DNA of 64,000 nt. Origin: Azospirillum doebereinerae (GTDB lineage: Bacteria; Pseudomonadota; Alphaproteobacteria; Azospirillales; Azospirillaceae). The notes below the pieces were generated by a model. The model was not told where the DNA came from. It did no database searches and was given only the letters and a program-made list of their open reading frames with translations. The DNA is taken from positions 27,427 to 91,426 of the forward strand of contig NZ_RZIJ01000026.1 in the NCBI RefSeq assembly GCF_003989665.1, written 5' to 3'. The position numbers were made by a program, and so were the translations under genes. Shown in pieces: positions 33,777-43,004 of this stretch; position 1 is the stretch's first letter; the number at the start of each line of letters is the position of its first letter.

Positions 33777-34543
33777 ACGCGCTCCAGCAGCTTCTCGGCG
33801 ACCAGCTCTTCGTCTGGATGATCGTCTTCGTGCGCATCGGCACGGCCTTCACCATCATGCCGACGGTGGGTGACGCCTTCGTGTCGGCCCGCACGCGGCT
33901 GCTGCTGGCGCTGGCGGTCAGCGTCGTGGTGGCGCCGGCCGTGCGCGCGCAGCTGCCGCCAGTGCCGGGAAACGCGTTCCAACTGGTCGTGCTGATCGTC
34001 GGGGAGATGACGGTCGGCATCTTCCTCGGATCCATCGGCCGGCTGCTGATGGGCACGCTGGAGGTCGCCGGGACCATCATCGCCCTGGAAACCGGCCTGT
34101 CCAACGCCCAGATCTTCAATCCGGCCATGGCCACGACGGGGTCGCTGCCCGGTGCGCTGCTGGGCTGGCTGGGGCTGCTGCTGCTGTTCATCACCGACAT
34201 GCATCATCTGCTGATCATGGCCGTGGTCGACAGCTACGCCACCTTCGTGCCGGGGGCACCGATCCCCATCGACGACATGGCCAACGTGGTCGGCCAGCTG
34301 GTGTCGCGGACCTTCCTGCTGGGGGTGCAGATGGCGGCGCCCTTCCTGATCACCGGGCTGCTGTTCGCCCTGGCGCTCGGGCTGCTGAACAAGCTGGCGC
34401 CGCAGGTGCAGGTGTTCCAGCTGTTCACCTCGATCCAGGTCCTGCTGGGCCTGTTCATGTTCGCGTTGACGCTGGCGGCGATGATGGTGTTCTGGTTGTC
34501 CCGGTTCGAGGCGACCTTCATCGAGTTCCTGAAGCCGCTCTGA
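33773..34543 (+). CDS. fliR: Flagellar export apparatus protein FliR
   Basis: A 256-residue multi-pass export-gate protein. Visible are VRIGTAFTIMPTVGDAFVSARTR, VLIVGEMTVGIFLGSIGRLLMG and the C-terminal NKLAPQVQVFQL. It couples to fliQ by start/stop overlap and is followed by flhB. Confidence 0.94.
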   Translation: MNALQQLLGDQLFVWMIVFVRIGTAFTIMPTVGDAFVSARTRLLLALAVSVVVAPAVRAQLPPVPGNAFQLVVLIVGEMTVGIFLGSIGRLLMGTLEVAGTIIALETGLSNAQIFNPAMATTGSLPGALLGWLGLLLLFITDMHHLLIMAVVDSYATFVPGAPIPIDDMANVVGQLVSRTFLLGVQMAAPFLITGLLFALALGLLNKLAPQVQVFQLFTSIQVLLGLFMFALTLAAMMVFWLSRFEATFIEFLKPL

Positions 34544-34590
34544 AAGCCGCTCTGAAAGCCATGGGGATCGGGGCCTGACCGCGAAGGGAG

Positions 34591-35673
34591 ATGCCGGTGT
34601 CGGAAGACGCGGACGAGTCCTCCAAAACAGAGGACCCGACACAAAAGAAGCTCGACGAGGCCCACAAGGAGGGCAACTACGCGATGACGCGCGAGGTGGC
34701 GAACTGGTTGATGGTCGCCGCCATGATGATCGTGCTGGTCTCGATCCTGCCGGGCACGCTGAAGGGGCTGATGCGCCGCCTGAACTACTACTTCGAGAAT
34801 CTCGAACAGATCACCTTCGACCGCTCGGGCGTCGGCGCCCTGCTGTACCGGGTGATGATGGACGCGATGTGGGCGCTGTGGCTGCCGATCCTGCTCTTCG
34901 TCATCGCCGGTGTGATGTCCACCATCGGGCAGACCGGCTTCCACGTGTCCTGGCAGCTGGTCTCGCCGAAATTCTCCAAGCTCAACCCCCTGCCGGGGCT
35001 GATGAACATGGTCTCGGCCAACCAGGGGATCGAGCTGCTCAAGAGCCTCGCCAAGCTGGCGGTGGTCGGCGGGGTCGCCTATCTGGCCCTGCAACCGATG
35101 TTCAAGGGGATCGAGAACTACATCGGCATCGACATCGTCGCCCTGATCCAGCACGTGGACGCGCTGGCCTACCGCCTTCTGGTGGGGGTTCTGGTGGTGC
35201 TGACGCTGATCGCCGCCGGGGATCTGTTCTGGCAGCGGATGCAGTTCGACAAGAAGATGAAGATGACCAAGCAGGAGGTGAAGGACGAACACAAGCAGTC
35301 CGAGGGCGATCCCCACGTCAAGGGGCGCATCCGCCAGCTGCGCTTCGAGCGCGCGCGCAAGCGCATGATGGCCGCCGTTCCCAACGCCGACGTGGTGGTG
35401 ACCAACCCGACCCACTTCGCGGTCGCGCTGAAATACGACCCGGCCCAGATGGGCGCGCCGATGGTGCTGGCCAAGGGCGTCGATCAGGTCGCCTTCAAGA
35501 TTCGCGAGGTCGCCGAGGCCAACAAGGTGCCGGTGATAGAGAACCCGCCCCTCGCCCGTGCGCTCTATGCCGCATGCGATATCGACGAGGAGGTCCCTTC
35601 CGAGCATTATCGGGCGGTCGCGGAAGTCATTACCTATGTTTTCAAGCTCAAGGGGCGGGCGGTGCGCAACTGA
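34591..35673 (+). CDS. flhB: Flagellar export apparatus switch protein FlhB
   Basis: A 360-residue protein with the start SEDADESSKTEDPTQKKLDEA, four membrane segments, the linker region RFERARKRMMAAVPNADVVVT and the autocleavage motif NPTH (about residue 270) followed by FAVALKYDP. It switches export from rod/hook to filament substrates. A second, short FlhB_C-like gene is at 31.0-31.4 kb. Confidence 0.96.
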   Translation: MPVSEDADESSKTEDPTQKKLDEAHKEGNYAMTREVANWLMVAAMMIVLVSILPGTLKGLMRRLNYYFENLEQITFDRSGVGALLYRVMMDAMWALWLPILLFVIAGVMSTIGQTGFHVSWQLVSPKFSKLNPLPGLMNMVSANQGIELLKSLAKLAVVGGVAYLALQPMFKGIENYIGIDIVALIQHVDALAYRLLVGVLVVLTLIAAGDLFWQRMQFDKKMKMTKQEVKDEHKQSEGDPHVKGRIRQLRFERARKRMMAAVPNADVVVTNPTHFAVALKYDPAQMGAPMVLAKGVDQVAFKIREVAEANKVPVIENPPLARALYAACDIDEEVPSEHYRAVAEVITYVFKLKGRAVRN

Positions 35674-35710
35674 GGCGCCGCCGGCCGGGCACAGGCCGGT
35701 TGGAGTTTTG

Positions 35711-38215
35711 GTGGACGACGCATCTTCCCTTCTCGACTCCGCGCGCGGCCGCGACACGCCGGATCGCCCCTCGGGCTCCCTGGCGGTGGCGCTGCTGTGC
35801 TACGGCCTGGCGCCGGCCGGTCTGGCGCTGGTCGCAGCCGGGCTGCTTCTCGAACGCGAACCCGTGCTATGGGCCGGCGCCCTCGTGGCGGCGGCCGGAG
35901 TGGCGCTGCTCATCGGCCGCGCCGTCACCGTTGCGCGCCGTTCGGCCCGTGTCGGCGCGCTGCTGGGCGGCGCCATGGAAGGAATGCCGGCCGGGCAGCT
36001 GCTGTGCGACGGGACCGGCGCGGTGGTCTACAGCAACGCCGCCTTCCGCGACCTGTCGGGCTGGCAACCCGGCGAACGGCCGCTCGACGCGCTGGAACGC
36101 CAGTTCATGGCCGACTCCGACAGCGCGCGCGAGTTCCGCCGCCTGCGCGAGCGGGTGCGCGCCGGGGCGGCCGCCTCGGCGGAACTGGCGGTGCCCGGCA
36201 TCGACGGGCGCCCGCCGGAATGGCGCCGCGTTCAGGGCCAGCCGGTGGACGGCTTTGCCGGCTCCGCCCATTGGCGGATCGAGGACATCACCGCGCGGCG
36301 CGAGCTGGAGCAGGTGATGCTCCGCGAGCAGTCCAAGCTCGCCGATTTCATGGAGCACGCGCCGGTCGGTTTCTTCTCGGTCGACCAGGACGGGCAGTTC
36401 CTGTTCGTCAACGCCACACTGGCCTCCTGGCTGGGCGGGGGGCCGGGCGACCTGACCGACGGCGCGACTCGGCTGCACGACATCCTGGAAAACCCGCCGG
36501 TGGGGGCCGCCCCCTACGACCTGTTCGAGGGTGGCGGGGGCGAACAACGCGGCGAGGTCGCCATGCGGGGCCTGCGCGGGCGCCGTTTCCAGGCCTCGGT
36601 GGCGCAGAGCGTCGTGGTCGCCGACGACGGCGGCTCGGTCCACACCCGCTCGGTGGTGCGCGACCTGACCCCGGAGCACGAATGGCAGGAGGCGCTGCGC
36701 CTGTCCGAGCAGCGGTTCCAGCGCTTCTTCGAGGACGCCCCCATCGGCATCGCCCTGGTGGACGAGGGCGGGCTGCTGACCGAGTGCAACGCGGCCTTCC
36801 TGGGCCTGATCGGCAGCGAGGCCGGGGCGGTGATCGGCCGCCCGATGGCCGAGCTGATCGTGCCGGCGGAGCGCGAGGCGGTCGCTGCCCGGCTTGCCGC
36901 CGTGCAGGGCGGCAGCGACCCGGCCGCCCCGTTGGAGGTGCGATTGTCGGGCGGGCGCGAGCTGTCGGCGCAGCTTTACGCCCGGCGGCTCGGCGGCGTC
37001 GGGGTCGGCGCCGGGCTGATCCTGCACTTCATCGACATGACCGAGCGCAAAAGCCTGGAGGCCCAGTTCGCCCAGTCGCAGAAGATGCAGGCGGTCGGCC
37101 AACTGGCCGGTGGCGTGGCGCACGACTTCAACAACCTGCTGACCGCGATGATCGGCTTCTGCGACCTGCTGCTGCTGCGGCACAAGCCGGGCGACCAGTC
37201 GTTCAGCGACATCATGCAGATCAAGCAGAATGCCAACCGCGCCGCCAACCTCGTGCGGCAACTCCTGGCCTTCTCGCGCCAGCAGACGCTCCAGCCGCGC
37301 GTCATCACCGTCACCGACGTGCTGGCCGAGCTGGCGAACCTGCTGCGCCGCCTGATCGGCGAGAACATTGAACTGAAGATGATCCACGGCCGCGACCTCG
37401 GCCTCGTCAAGGTGGACCAGAACCAGCTGGAGCAGGTCATCATCAACCTCGTCGTCAACGCGCGCGACGCGATGGCCGGCGGCGGGCGGCTGACCGTGGT
37501 GACCTCCAACCACACCGTCGCCCAGCCGGAGCGGCGCGGGCACGAGACGATCCCGGCCGGCGCCTACGTCTCGGTCGAGGTGATCGACACCGGCTGCGGC
37601 ATCGCCAAGGAGAACCTCCAGCGCATCTTCGAGCCGTTTTACACGACCAAGGAGGTGGGCTCGGGCACCGGGCTGGGGCTGTCCACCGTCTACGGCATCG
37701 TGCGGCAGACCGGCGGCTTCGTTCTGGTCGATTCGGCGGTGGGGGAGGGGACGACCTTCACCATCCTGCTGCCCCGCCACCAGGGCGAACTGCGCCCCAT
37801 CGACACCGCCGAGCCGCGCGAGCGGCGCGGCAGCGACCTGACCGGCACCGGCATCATCCTGCTGGTGGAGGACGAGGACGCGGTGCGCGTCTTCTCCGCC
37901 CGCGCGCTGCGCAACAAGGGCTATCAGGTGCTGGAGGCCAAGAACGGCGAGGCGGCGCTGCAGCAGATCGAGACCGACGGCGCCCGCATCGACCTGCTGA
38001 TCACCGACGTGGTGATGCCGCAGATGGACGGGCCGACGCTGGCCCGCCACGTCCGCCGGCTGCGCCCGGAGATGCGGGTGATCTTCATTTCCGGCTACGC
38101 CGAGGACCGGTTGGGAGAGATCGACGGCGTCGAGGTCTCGCATTTCCTGCCCAAGCCCTTCTCGCTGAAACAGCTCGCCACCAAGGTCAAGGAGGTCATC
38201 CGCGAGGGCAAGTGA
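35711..38215 (+). CDS. cckA: Hybrid sensor histidine kinase CckA
   Basis: An 834-residue hybrid kinase: two N-terminal membrane helices (LAVALLCYGLAPAGLALVAA region and VLWAGALVAAAGVALLIG), three PAS-like domains, the H-box VGQLAGGVAHDFNNLL, the ATPase domain with N-box and G-boxes (VVNARDAM, DTGCGI, GTGLGLSTVYG), and a C-terminal receiver (LLVEDEDAVR, ITDVVMPQMDG, LPKPFS). This layout is CckA, which phosphorylates ChpT and then CtrA, controlling cell cycle and flagellar genes in alphaproteobacteria. GTG 35711 follows GGAG. A CCGGCC/GGCCGG hairpin (35681-35699) separates it from flhB. Confidence 0.9.
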   Translation: MDDASSLLDSARGRDTPDRPSGSLAVALLCYGLAPAGLALVAAGLLLEREPVLWAGALVAAAGVALLIGRAVTVARRSARVGALLGGAMEGMPAGQLLCDGTGAVVYSNAAFRDLSGWQPGERPLDALERQFMADSDSAREFRRLRERVRAGAAASAELAVPGIDGRPPEWRRVQGQPVDGFAGSAHWRIEDITARRELEQVMLREQSKLADFMEHAPVGFFSVDQDGQFLFVNATLASWLGGGPGDLTDGATRLHDILENPPVGAAPYDLFEGGGGEQRGEVAMRGLRGRRFQASVAQSVVVADDGGSVHTRSVVRDLTPEHEWQEALRLSEQRFQRFFEDAPIGIALVDEGGLLTECNAAFLGLIGSEAGAVIGRPMAELIVPAEREAVAARLAAVQGGSDPAAPLEVRLSGGRELSAQLYARRLGGVGVGAGLILHFIDMTERKSLEAQFAQSQKMQAVGQLAGGVAHDFNNLLTAMIGFCDLLLLRHKPGDQSFSDIMQIKQNANRAANLVRQLLAFSRQQTLQPRVITVTDVLAELANLLRRLIGENIELKMIHGRDLGLVKVDQNQLEQVIINLVVNARDAMAGGGRLTVVTSNHTVAQPERRGHETIPAGAYVSVEVIDTGCGIAKENLQRIFEPFYTTKEVGSGTGLGLSTVYGIVRQTGGFVLVDSAVGEGTTFTILLPRHQGELRPIDTAEPRERRGSDLTGTGIILLVEDEDAVRVFSARALRNKGYQVLEAKNGEAALQQIETDGARIDLLITDVVMPQMDGPTLARHVRRLRPEMRVIFISGYAEDRLGEIDGVEVSHFLPKPFSLKQLATKVKEVIREGK

Positions 38216-38265
38216 GCGGTCCCATTTCAGGGCCCATCTTTCACCCGCCCGAACCCGTCCGATGA

Positions 38266-38280
38266 GAACATCACGCGAAC
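38266..38280 (+). promoter_or_regulatory. LexA (SOS) box of recA
   Basis: GAAC-ATCACGC-GAAC is an exact match to the alphaproteobacterial LexA operator GAAC-N7-GAAC. It sits just upstream of the recA promoter. Confidence 0.85.
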
Positions 38281-38288
38281 ATTGCCCC

Positions 38289-38316
38289 TTGCAAACGGGA
38301 ACGAAGAGAGTACATT
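38289..38316 (+). promoter_or_regulatory. recA promoter
   Basis: TTGCAA (38289-38294) and TACATT (38311-38316) are separated by 16 bases, giving a transcript start about 45 bases before the recA ATG. The LexA box ends nine bases before the -35. Confidence 0.55.
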
Positions 38317-38368
38317 TCCCTTCGTTGCAAGAGCGCCGACCGTGTGTTCTAAGAGAGGGGTTCCGGGC

Positions 38369-39448
38369 ATGTCGTCCGCACAGCTTCGTTTGGTTGAGAA
38401 GGATTCCATGGACAAGCAGAAGGCGCTCGACGCCGCGCTGAGCCAAATCGAACGCGCGTTCGGCAAGGGCTCGATCATGAAGCTGGGTGCCCGCGCGAAC
38501 GTCGCCGAGACGGAGGTCATCTCGACCGGCTCGCTCGGCCTCGACATCGCGCTCGGCATCGGCGGCCTGCCGAAGGGCCGCGTCGTGGAGATTTACGGAC
38601 CGGAAAGCTCGGGCAAGACCACGCTCGCGCTGCACGCCATCGCCCAGGCCCAGAAGGCCGGCGGCACTTGCGCCTTCGTGGACGCCGAGCACGCGCTCGA
38701 CCCGTCCTACGCCCGCAAGCTGGGCGTGAACATCGACGATCTGCTGATCTCGCAGCCCGACGCGGGCGAGCAGGCTCTGGAGATCGCCGACACGCTGGTG
38801 CGCTCGGGCGCCATCGACATCCTGGTCGTCGATTCGGTTGCGGCCCTGGTGCCGCGCGCCGAGCTGGAAGGCGAGATGGGCGACAGCCACGTCGGCCTGC
38901 ACGCCCGCCTGATGAGCCAGGCGCTGCGCAAGCTGACCGGCTCGATCTCCAAGTCGAACTGTCTGGTGATCTTCATCAACCAGATCCGCCTGAAGATCGG
39001 CGTGATGTTCGGCAACCCGGAGACGACGACGGGCGGCAACGCGCTGAAGTTCTACGCCTCGGTCCGTCTCGACATCCGCCGCATCGGCGCGATCAAGGAC
39101 CGCGACGCCGTGGTCGGCAACCAGACCCGCGTGAAGGTGGTGAAGAACAAGATGGCCCCGCCCTTCCGCGTGGTCGAGTTCGACATCATGTACGGCGAGG
39201 GCGTGTCGAAGGTGGGCGAGCTGCTCGACCTCGGCATCCAGGCCAGCGTGGTGGACAAGTCGGGCGCGTGGTTCAGCTACGAGGGCACCCGCATCGGCCA
39301 AGGCCGCGAGAACGCCAAGACCTTCCTGCGCAACAACCCGGAAATGGCCGACGCCATCGAGGCGAAGATCCGCGGCAACGCCGGGCTGGTCGCCGACGCC
39401 ATGATGGGCACGCCGGAAGCCGACGCCGAGGCGTCCACGCCGGAGTGA
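38369..39448 (+). CDS. recA: Recombinase RecA
   Basis: A 359-residue RecA: Walker A GPESSGKTT, the LVVDSVAALVP Walker B, the L2 region GVMFGNPETTTGGNALKFYAS and the FDIMYGEGVS motif. It forms ATP-dependent filaments on single-stranded DNA and triggers LexA cleavage. ATG 38369 follows AGAGGGG; an internal ATG at 38408 (MDKQKALDAAL) is the start used in many relatives. It is controlled by its own SOS box and followed by a strong hairpin. Confidence 0.98.
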   Translation: MSSAQLRLVEKDSMDKQKALDAALSQIERAFGKGSIMKLGARANVAETEVISTGSLGLDIALGIGGLPKGRVVEIYGPESSGKTTLALHAIAQAQKAGGTCAFVDAEHALDPSYARKLGVNIDDLLISQPDAGEQALEIADTLVRSGAIDILVVDSVAALVPRAELEGEMGDSHVGLHARLMSQALRKLTGSISKSNCLVIFINQIRLKIGVMFGNPETTTGGNALKFYASVRLDIRRIGAIKDRDAVVGNQTRVKVVKNKMAPPFRVVEFDIMYGEGVSKVGELLDLGIQASVVDKSGAWFSYEGTRIGQGRENAKTFLRNNPEMADAIEAKIRGNAGLVADAMMGTPEADAEASTPE

Positions 39449-39454
39449 CCGCGA

Positions 39455-39500
39455 CCGTGGACGGCCCCGTTTCCGGAAACCGGAGGCGGGCCGTCCACGG
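39455..39500 (+). terminator. recA terminator hairpin
   Basis: CCGTGGACGGCCC (39455-39467) pairs with GGGCCGTCCACGG (39488-39500), 13 bases, with an inner TCCGG/CCGGA pair. No long T-run follows, so it may be partly read through. Confidence 0.75.
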
Positions 39501-39521
39501 AAAGCCGTGTGAGGTTGGGGC

Positions 39522-40328
39522 GTGCCGGCTGCATCCAACGGACTTTCGGACACCCAGCGCCTCTTCAAGTTGAAGACGGGGCGGGCGCGGGTCCGTTTCC
39601 TGTACGAGGCGCACAGCGGCTTCCGCTTCTCCATGGCGGGGTTCGACCTCGTCACCGTGCTGTTCGTCTTCGTCACCACCGTTCTGCCGCCGCATGACTG
39701 GCTGCTCTGGGTCGATTACGGCCTGGGGGGCGTCCTGCTGGCGGATTTCTGCGCGCGTTTCTGGATCGCGCGCCATCGTCGGCGCTTTCTGTTGAGCGTC
39801 TGGACGCTGGTCGATCTGGTCGTGATCCTGTCGATGCTCGCGCCGATGTTGATCTCCAATTACGCCTTCCTGCGGGTCGTGCGGGCACTGCGCGTGCTGC
39901 GCTCCTACGCCGTCCTGCGCACGCTGCGGCGGGGCAACAGCTGGTTCGCCGAGCGCGGCGAGCTGATGCTGGCGGTGGTCAATCTGGTGGTGTTCGTCTT
40001 CGTCGTGTCCGCCTTCGTCTACGTCACCCAGCTCGGGGTGAACGAGAAGATCGTCACCTACGTCGACGCGCTCTATTTCACCGTCACCACGCTGACGACC
40101 ACCGGTTTTGGCGACATCACGCTGGTCGGCACGCATGGCCGACTGTTGTCGGTGCTGGTGATGATGCTGGGCTGCGGGCTTTTCCTCAAATTCGCGCAGA
40201 GTCTGTTCCGCCCCAACAAGGCCCATGTCGAATGCCCGGCCTGCGGGCTGAGCCGGCATGATTTCGACGCGGTGCACTGCAAGCATTGCGGTGGGGTGGT
40301 CCACATCGACAAGACGCATCCCGACTGA
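39522..40328 (+). CDS. Voltage-gated-type potassium channel with C-terminal zinc ribbon
   Basis: A 268-residue channel with S1-S4-type helices, an arginine-rich S4 (FLRVVRALRVLRSYAVLRTLRR) and the K+ selectivity filter TTLTTTGFGD, then S6. After the pore comes a cytoplasmic zinc-ribbon: CPAC (Cys238, Cys241) and CKHC (Cys253, Cys256). This fusion is unusual. Starts at GTG 39522, in a short gap after recA. Whether it senses zinc, redox or only folds around a metal is unknown. Confidence 0.85.
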   Translation: MPAASNGLSDTQRLFKLKTGRARVRFLYEAHSGFRFSMAGFDLVTVLFVFVTTVLPPHDWLLWVDYGLGGVLLADFCARFWIARHRRRFLLSVWTLVDLVVILSMLAPMLISNYAFLRVVRALRVLRSYAVLRTLRRGNSWFAERGELMLAVVNLVVFVFVVSAFVYVTQLGVNEKIVTYVDALYFTVTTLTTTGFGDITLVGTHGRLLSVLVMMLGCGLFLKFAQSLFRPNKAHVECPACGLSRHDFDAVHCKHCGGVVHIDKTHPD

Positions 40329-40436
40329 CCGGCGCAAGAGGTCCGGGCGGGCGCCAAGGGCTGGAAATCCCTTGGTGATCCGGCGGCCGAGCGGTTAAAG
40401 ATCGGGGGGAGCGGCCAGACAGGTCCGGGGGGACGC

Positions 40437-41588
40437 ATGGTGTCGAGCGGGTCGGGTAGGGGGCAGCCGGGCGCCGTTCCGGGCTGGGTCGGGTACGCGC
40501 TGCTGCCGGTTCTCAACCTCGCCGCCGCCTTCGCGCTGTCGGGGCTGGTCATCCTGGTCATCGGCGAGAACCCGGTCGACGTGCTGTCGCTGATGCTGTC
40601 CGAGGCGCTCGGCTACCCCGAGGCCATCGGCTACACGCTGTACTACACCACCGACTACATCTTCACCGGGCTGGCGGTCGCCATCGCCTTCCATTGCGGG
40701 CTGTTCAACATCGGCGGCGAGGGGCAGGCGACGCTGGGCGGCCTGGGCGCCGGTCTGGTCGCGCTGGCGCTGACCGGCTGGCCCTGGCCGGTGGTGGCGG
40801 TGCTGGCGATCCTGGCCTCGGCGCTGTTCGGGGCGGCCTGGGCCTTCATTCCGGGCTGGCTCCAGGCCAAGCGGGGCAGCCACATCGTCATCACGACGAT
40901 CATGTTCAACTTCATCGCCGCCTCGCTGATGACGTGGCTGCTGGTCGACGTGCTGATCCGGCCGGGCAGTCAGTCGCCGGAAACCCGCGAGTTCGACCCC
41001 GGCCTCTGGCTGCCCTCGATGGAGCGAGCGCTGGGCTGGATCGGCGTCACGGTTCCGGCCTCGCCGCTCAACCTGTCCTTCCTGTGGGCGCTGGCCTGCT
41101 GCGTCCTGTTCCAGATCTTCCTGCGCCACACCCGATGGGGCTACGAACTGCGCACCGTCGGCCGCAACGAGCGGGCGGCGGTCTACGCCGGCATCTCGCC
41201 GTCGCGAAACATCGTCCTCGCCATGCTGATCTCCGGCGCGCTGGCCGGCTTCGTCGGGGTCAACGAGATCTTGGGCGTGCAGCACCGCATCATCCTGAAC
41301 GTGACCGGCGGAGTCGGCTTCGTCGGCATCGCCGTGGCGCTGATGGGGCGCAACCACCCGGTCGGCATCGTGCTGGCGGCGCTGCTGTTCGGCGTGCTGG
41401 CGCAGGGCGGCGGGCAGGTGTCCTTCGACTACCCCAGCATCAACCGCGAGCTGGTGATGGTCATCCAGGGGCTGGTCATCCTGTTCGCGGGCGCCATGGA
41501 GAACCTGTTCAAGCCGCAGGTCGAGGCGCTGTTCCGCCGCCGCGCGCCCGCCGCCGCCAAGCCCACCGCCACCGGCACGGGGGGCTGA
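40437..41588 (+). CDS. Nucleoside ABC transporter permease, subunit 1
   Basis: A 383-residue BMP-family (NupP/YufP-type) permease with about eight or more membrane segments. Family blocks: HCGLFNIGGEGQATLGGL, ITTIMFNFIAASLMTWLL and the region AAVYAGISPSRNIVLAMLISG. It leads a nucleoside import and salvage operon with five following genes. No ATPase gene and no BMP lipoprotein gene lies in the window, so the transporter needs partners from elsewhere. Confidence 0.88.
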   Translation: MVSSGSGRGQPGAVPGWVGYALLPVLNLAAAFALSGLVILVIGENPVDVLSLMLSEALGYPEAIGYTLYYTTDYIFTGLAVAIAFHCGLFNIGGEGQATLGGLGAGLVALALTGWPWPVVAVLAILASALFGAAWAFIPGWLQAKRGSHIVITTIMFNFIAASLMTWLLVDVLIRPGSQSPETREFDPGLWLPSMERALGWIGVTVPASPLNLSFLWALACCVLFQIFLRHTRWGYELRTVGRNERAAVYAGISPSRNIVLAMLISGALAGFVGVNEILGVQHRIILNVTGGVGFVGIAVALMGRNHPVGIVLAALLFGVLAQGGGQVSFDYPSINRELVMVIQGLVILFAGAMENLFKPQVEALFRRRAPAAAKPTATGTGG

Positions 41589-41592
41589 CGCG

Positions 41593-42567
41593 ATGGAGGA
41601 CGCTTTTCTGCTTGTCCTGCAACTGCTCGGCGCCACGGTGCGGGTGGCGACCCCGCTGGTGCTGGCGGCCTTCGCCGGGCTGTACTGCGAGCGCGCCGGG
41701 GTGGTGGACATCGGGCTGGAGGGCAAGATGCTGGCCGGCGCCTTCTTCGCCGCCGCCGCCGCCTCGGCCAGCGGCAGCCCATGGCTCGGCCTGCTGGCGG
41801 CTATCGCCGCCGGGGTAGCGCTGGCGCTGGTCCACGGCTTCGCCTGCATCACCCATCACGGCAACCAAGTGGTGTCGGGTATGGCAATCAACATCCTGGT
41901 CGCCGGGCTAGCGCCAACGCTCGCTTACGCGTGGTTCGCGCAAGGGGGACAGACGCCGCTGCTTCCCGCTTCCGCCCGCCTGCCGGCCGTCGGCCTGCCG
42001 GGGGGCGAGGCGCTGTCCGGCGTGCCGGTGCTGGGGCCGGTGTTCCGTGAACTGCTCGACGGAACCAACATCCTGATCTGGGCGACGCTGCTGATCGTGG
42101 TGGCGACCCAATGGGTGCTGCACCGCTCGCGATTCGGTCTGCGGCTGCGGGCGGTCGGGGAAAATCCGGCGGCGGTCGAGACCGCCGGCATTTCCGTCAC
42201 ACGGCTGCGCTATCAGGCGCTCATCGTGACGGGCGTGCTGACCGGGATGGCCGGCGCCTATCTCTCCACCGGGCATGGGGCGGGCTTCGTGCGGGACATG
42301 ACGGCGGGCAAGGGCTATCTGGCGCTGGCGGCGCTGATTTTCGGCAAGTGGCGGCCGGGGCCGACGCTGTTCGCCTGCCTGCTCTTCGCCTTCACCGACG
42401 CGGTGCAGGTGCGCTTGCAAGGGGTGCCCCTGCCGGGGGTCGGCGTTATTCCCGTGCAATTCATCCAGGCCATTCCCTATCTTCTGACGGTCCTTCTGCT
42501 GGCCGGCTTCGTCGGCAAGGCCATCGCCCCCAAGGCGAGCGGCATCCCCTACGTCAAGGAGCGCTAA
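41593..42567 (+). CDS. Nucleoside ABC transporter permease, subunit 2
   Basis: A 324-residue permease of the NupQ/YufQ type: APLVLAAFAGLYCERAGVVDIGLEGKMLAGAF-like start (here TPLVLAAFAGLYCERAG), HGFACITHHGNQVVSGMAINI, and the C-terminal LALAALIFGKWRPGPTLFA. It starts five bases after the first permease stop and pairs with it. Followed by cdd after four bases. Confidence 0.9.
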   Translation: MEDAFLLVLQLLGATVRVATPLVLAAFAGLYCERAGVVDIGLEGKMLAGAFFAAAAASASGSPWLGLLAAIAAGVALALVHGFACITHHGNQVVSGMAINILVAGLAPTLAYAWFAQGGQTPLLPASARLPAVGLPGGEALSGVPVLGPVFRELLDGTNILIWATLLIVVATQWVLHRSRFGLRLRAVGENPAAVETAGISVTRLRYQALIVTGVLTGMAGAYLSTGHGAGFVRDMTAGKGYLALAALIFGKWRPGPTLFACLLFAFTDAVQVRLQGVPLPGVGVIPVQFIQAIPYLLTVLLLAGFVGKAIAPKASGIPYVKER

Positions 42568-42571
42568 GGCG

Positions 42572-42991
42572 ATGGCGACACCGGAGGATCTGATCGCGGC
42601 GGCGGCGGCGGTGCGCGGCAACGCCCACGCGCCCTATTCCCGCTTCAAGGTCGGCGCCGCCATCCTCGGCGAGTCGGGCCGGGTCTTCGTCGGCGCCAAC
42701 GTCGAGAACGCCGCCTACCCGCAGGGGCAATGCGCGGAGTCCTCGGCCATCGGCGCGATGGTGGCGGCGGGCGACCGGCGCATCGTGATGATCGCGGTGG
42801 TGGGCGGGGCCGCAGACGATGGGCCGGGCGACGCGCTCTGCACGCCGTGCGGCGGCTGCCGCCAGCGCATCCGCGAGTTCGCCGCCCCCGGCACCGCGAT
42901 CCATGTCGGCGACCCGTCGGGGCTGCGCCGGAGCTTTACGCTGGATGAGCTGTTGCCGCAGTCGTTCGGCCCCACCAATTTAGCCTTCTGA
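42572..42991 (+). CDS. cdd: Cytidine deaminase
   Basis: A 139-residue zinc enzyme that deaminates cytidine and deoxycytidine to uridines. Catalytic motif CAESSAIGAM (zinc Cys and general-base Glu), then PCGGCRQ with the two other zinc cysteines, and the N-terminal HAPYSRFKVGAAI. Family length and motifs are complete. It lies in the nucleoside operon. Confidence 0.95.
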   Translation: MATPEDLIAAAAAVRGNAHAPYSRFKVGAAILGESGRVFVGANVENAAYPQGQCAESSAIGAMVAAGDRRIVMIAVVGGAADDGPGDALCTPCGGCRQRIREFAAPGTAIHVGDPSGLRRSFTLDELLPQSFGPTNLAF

Positions 42992-43004
42992 CCGGAGTGC
43001 CGTC

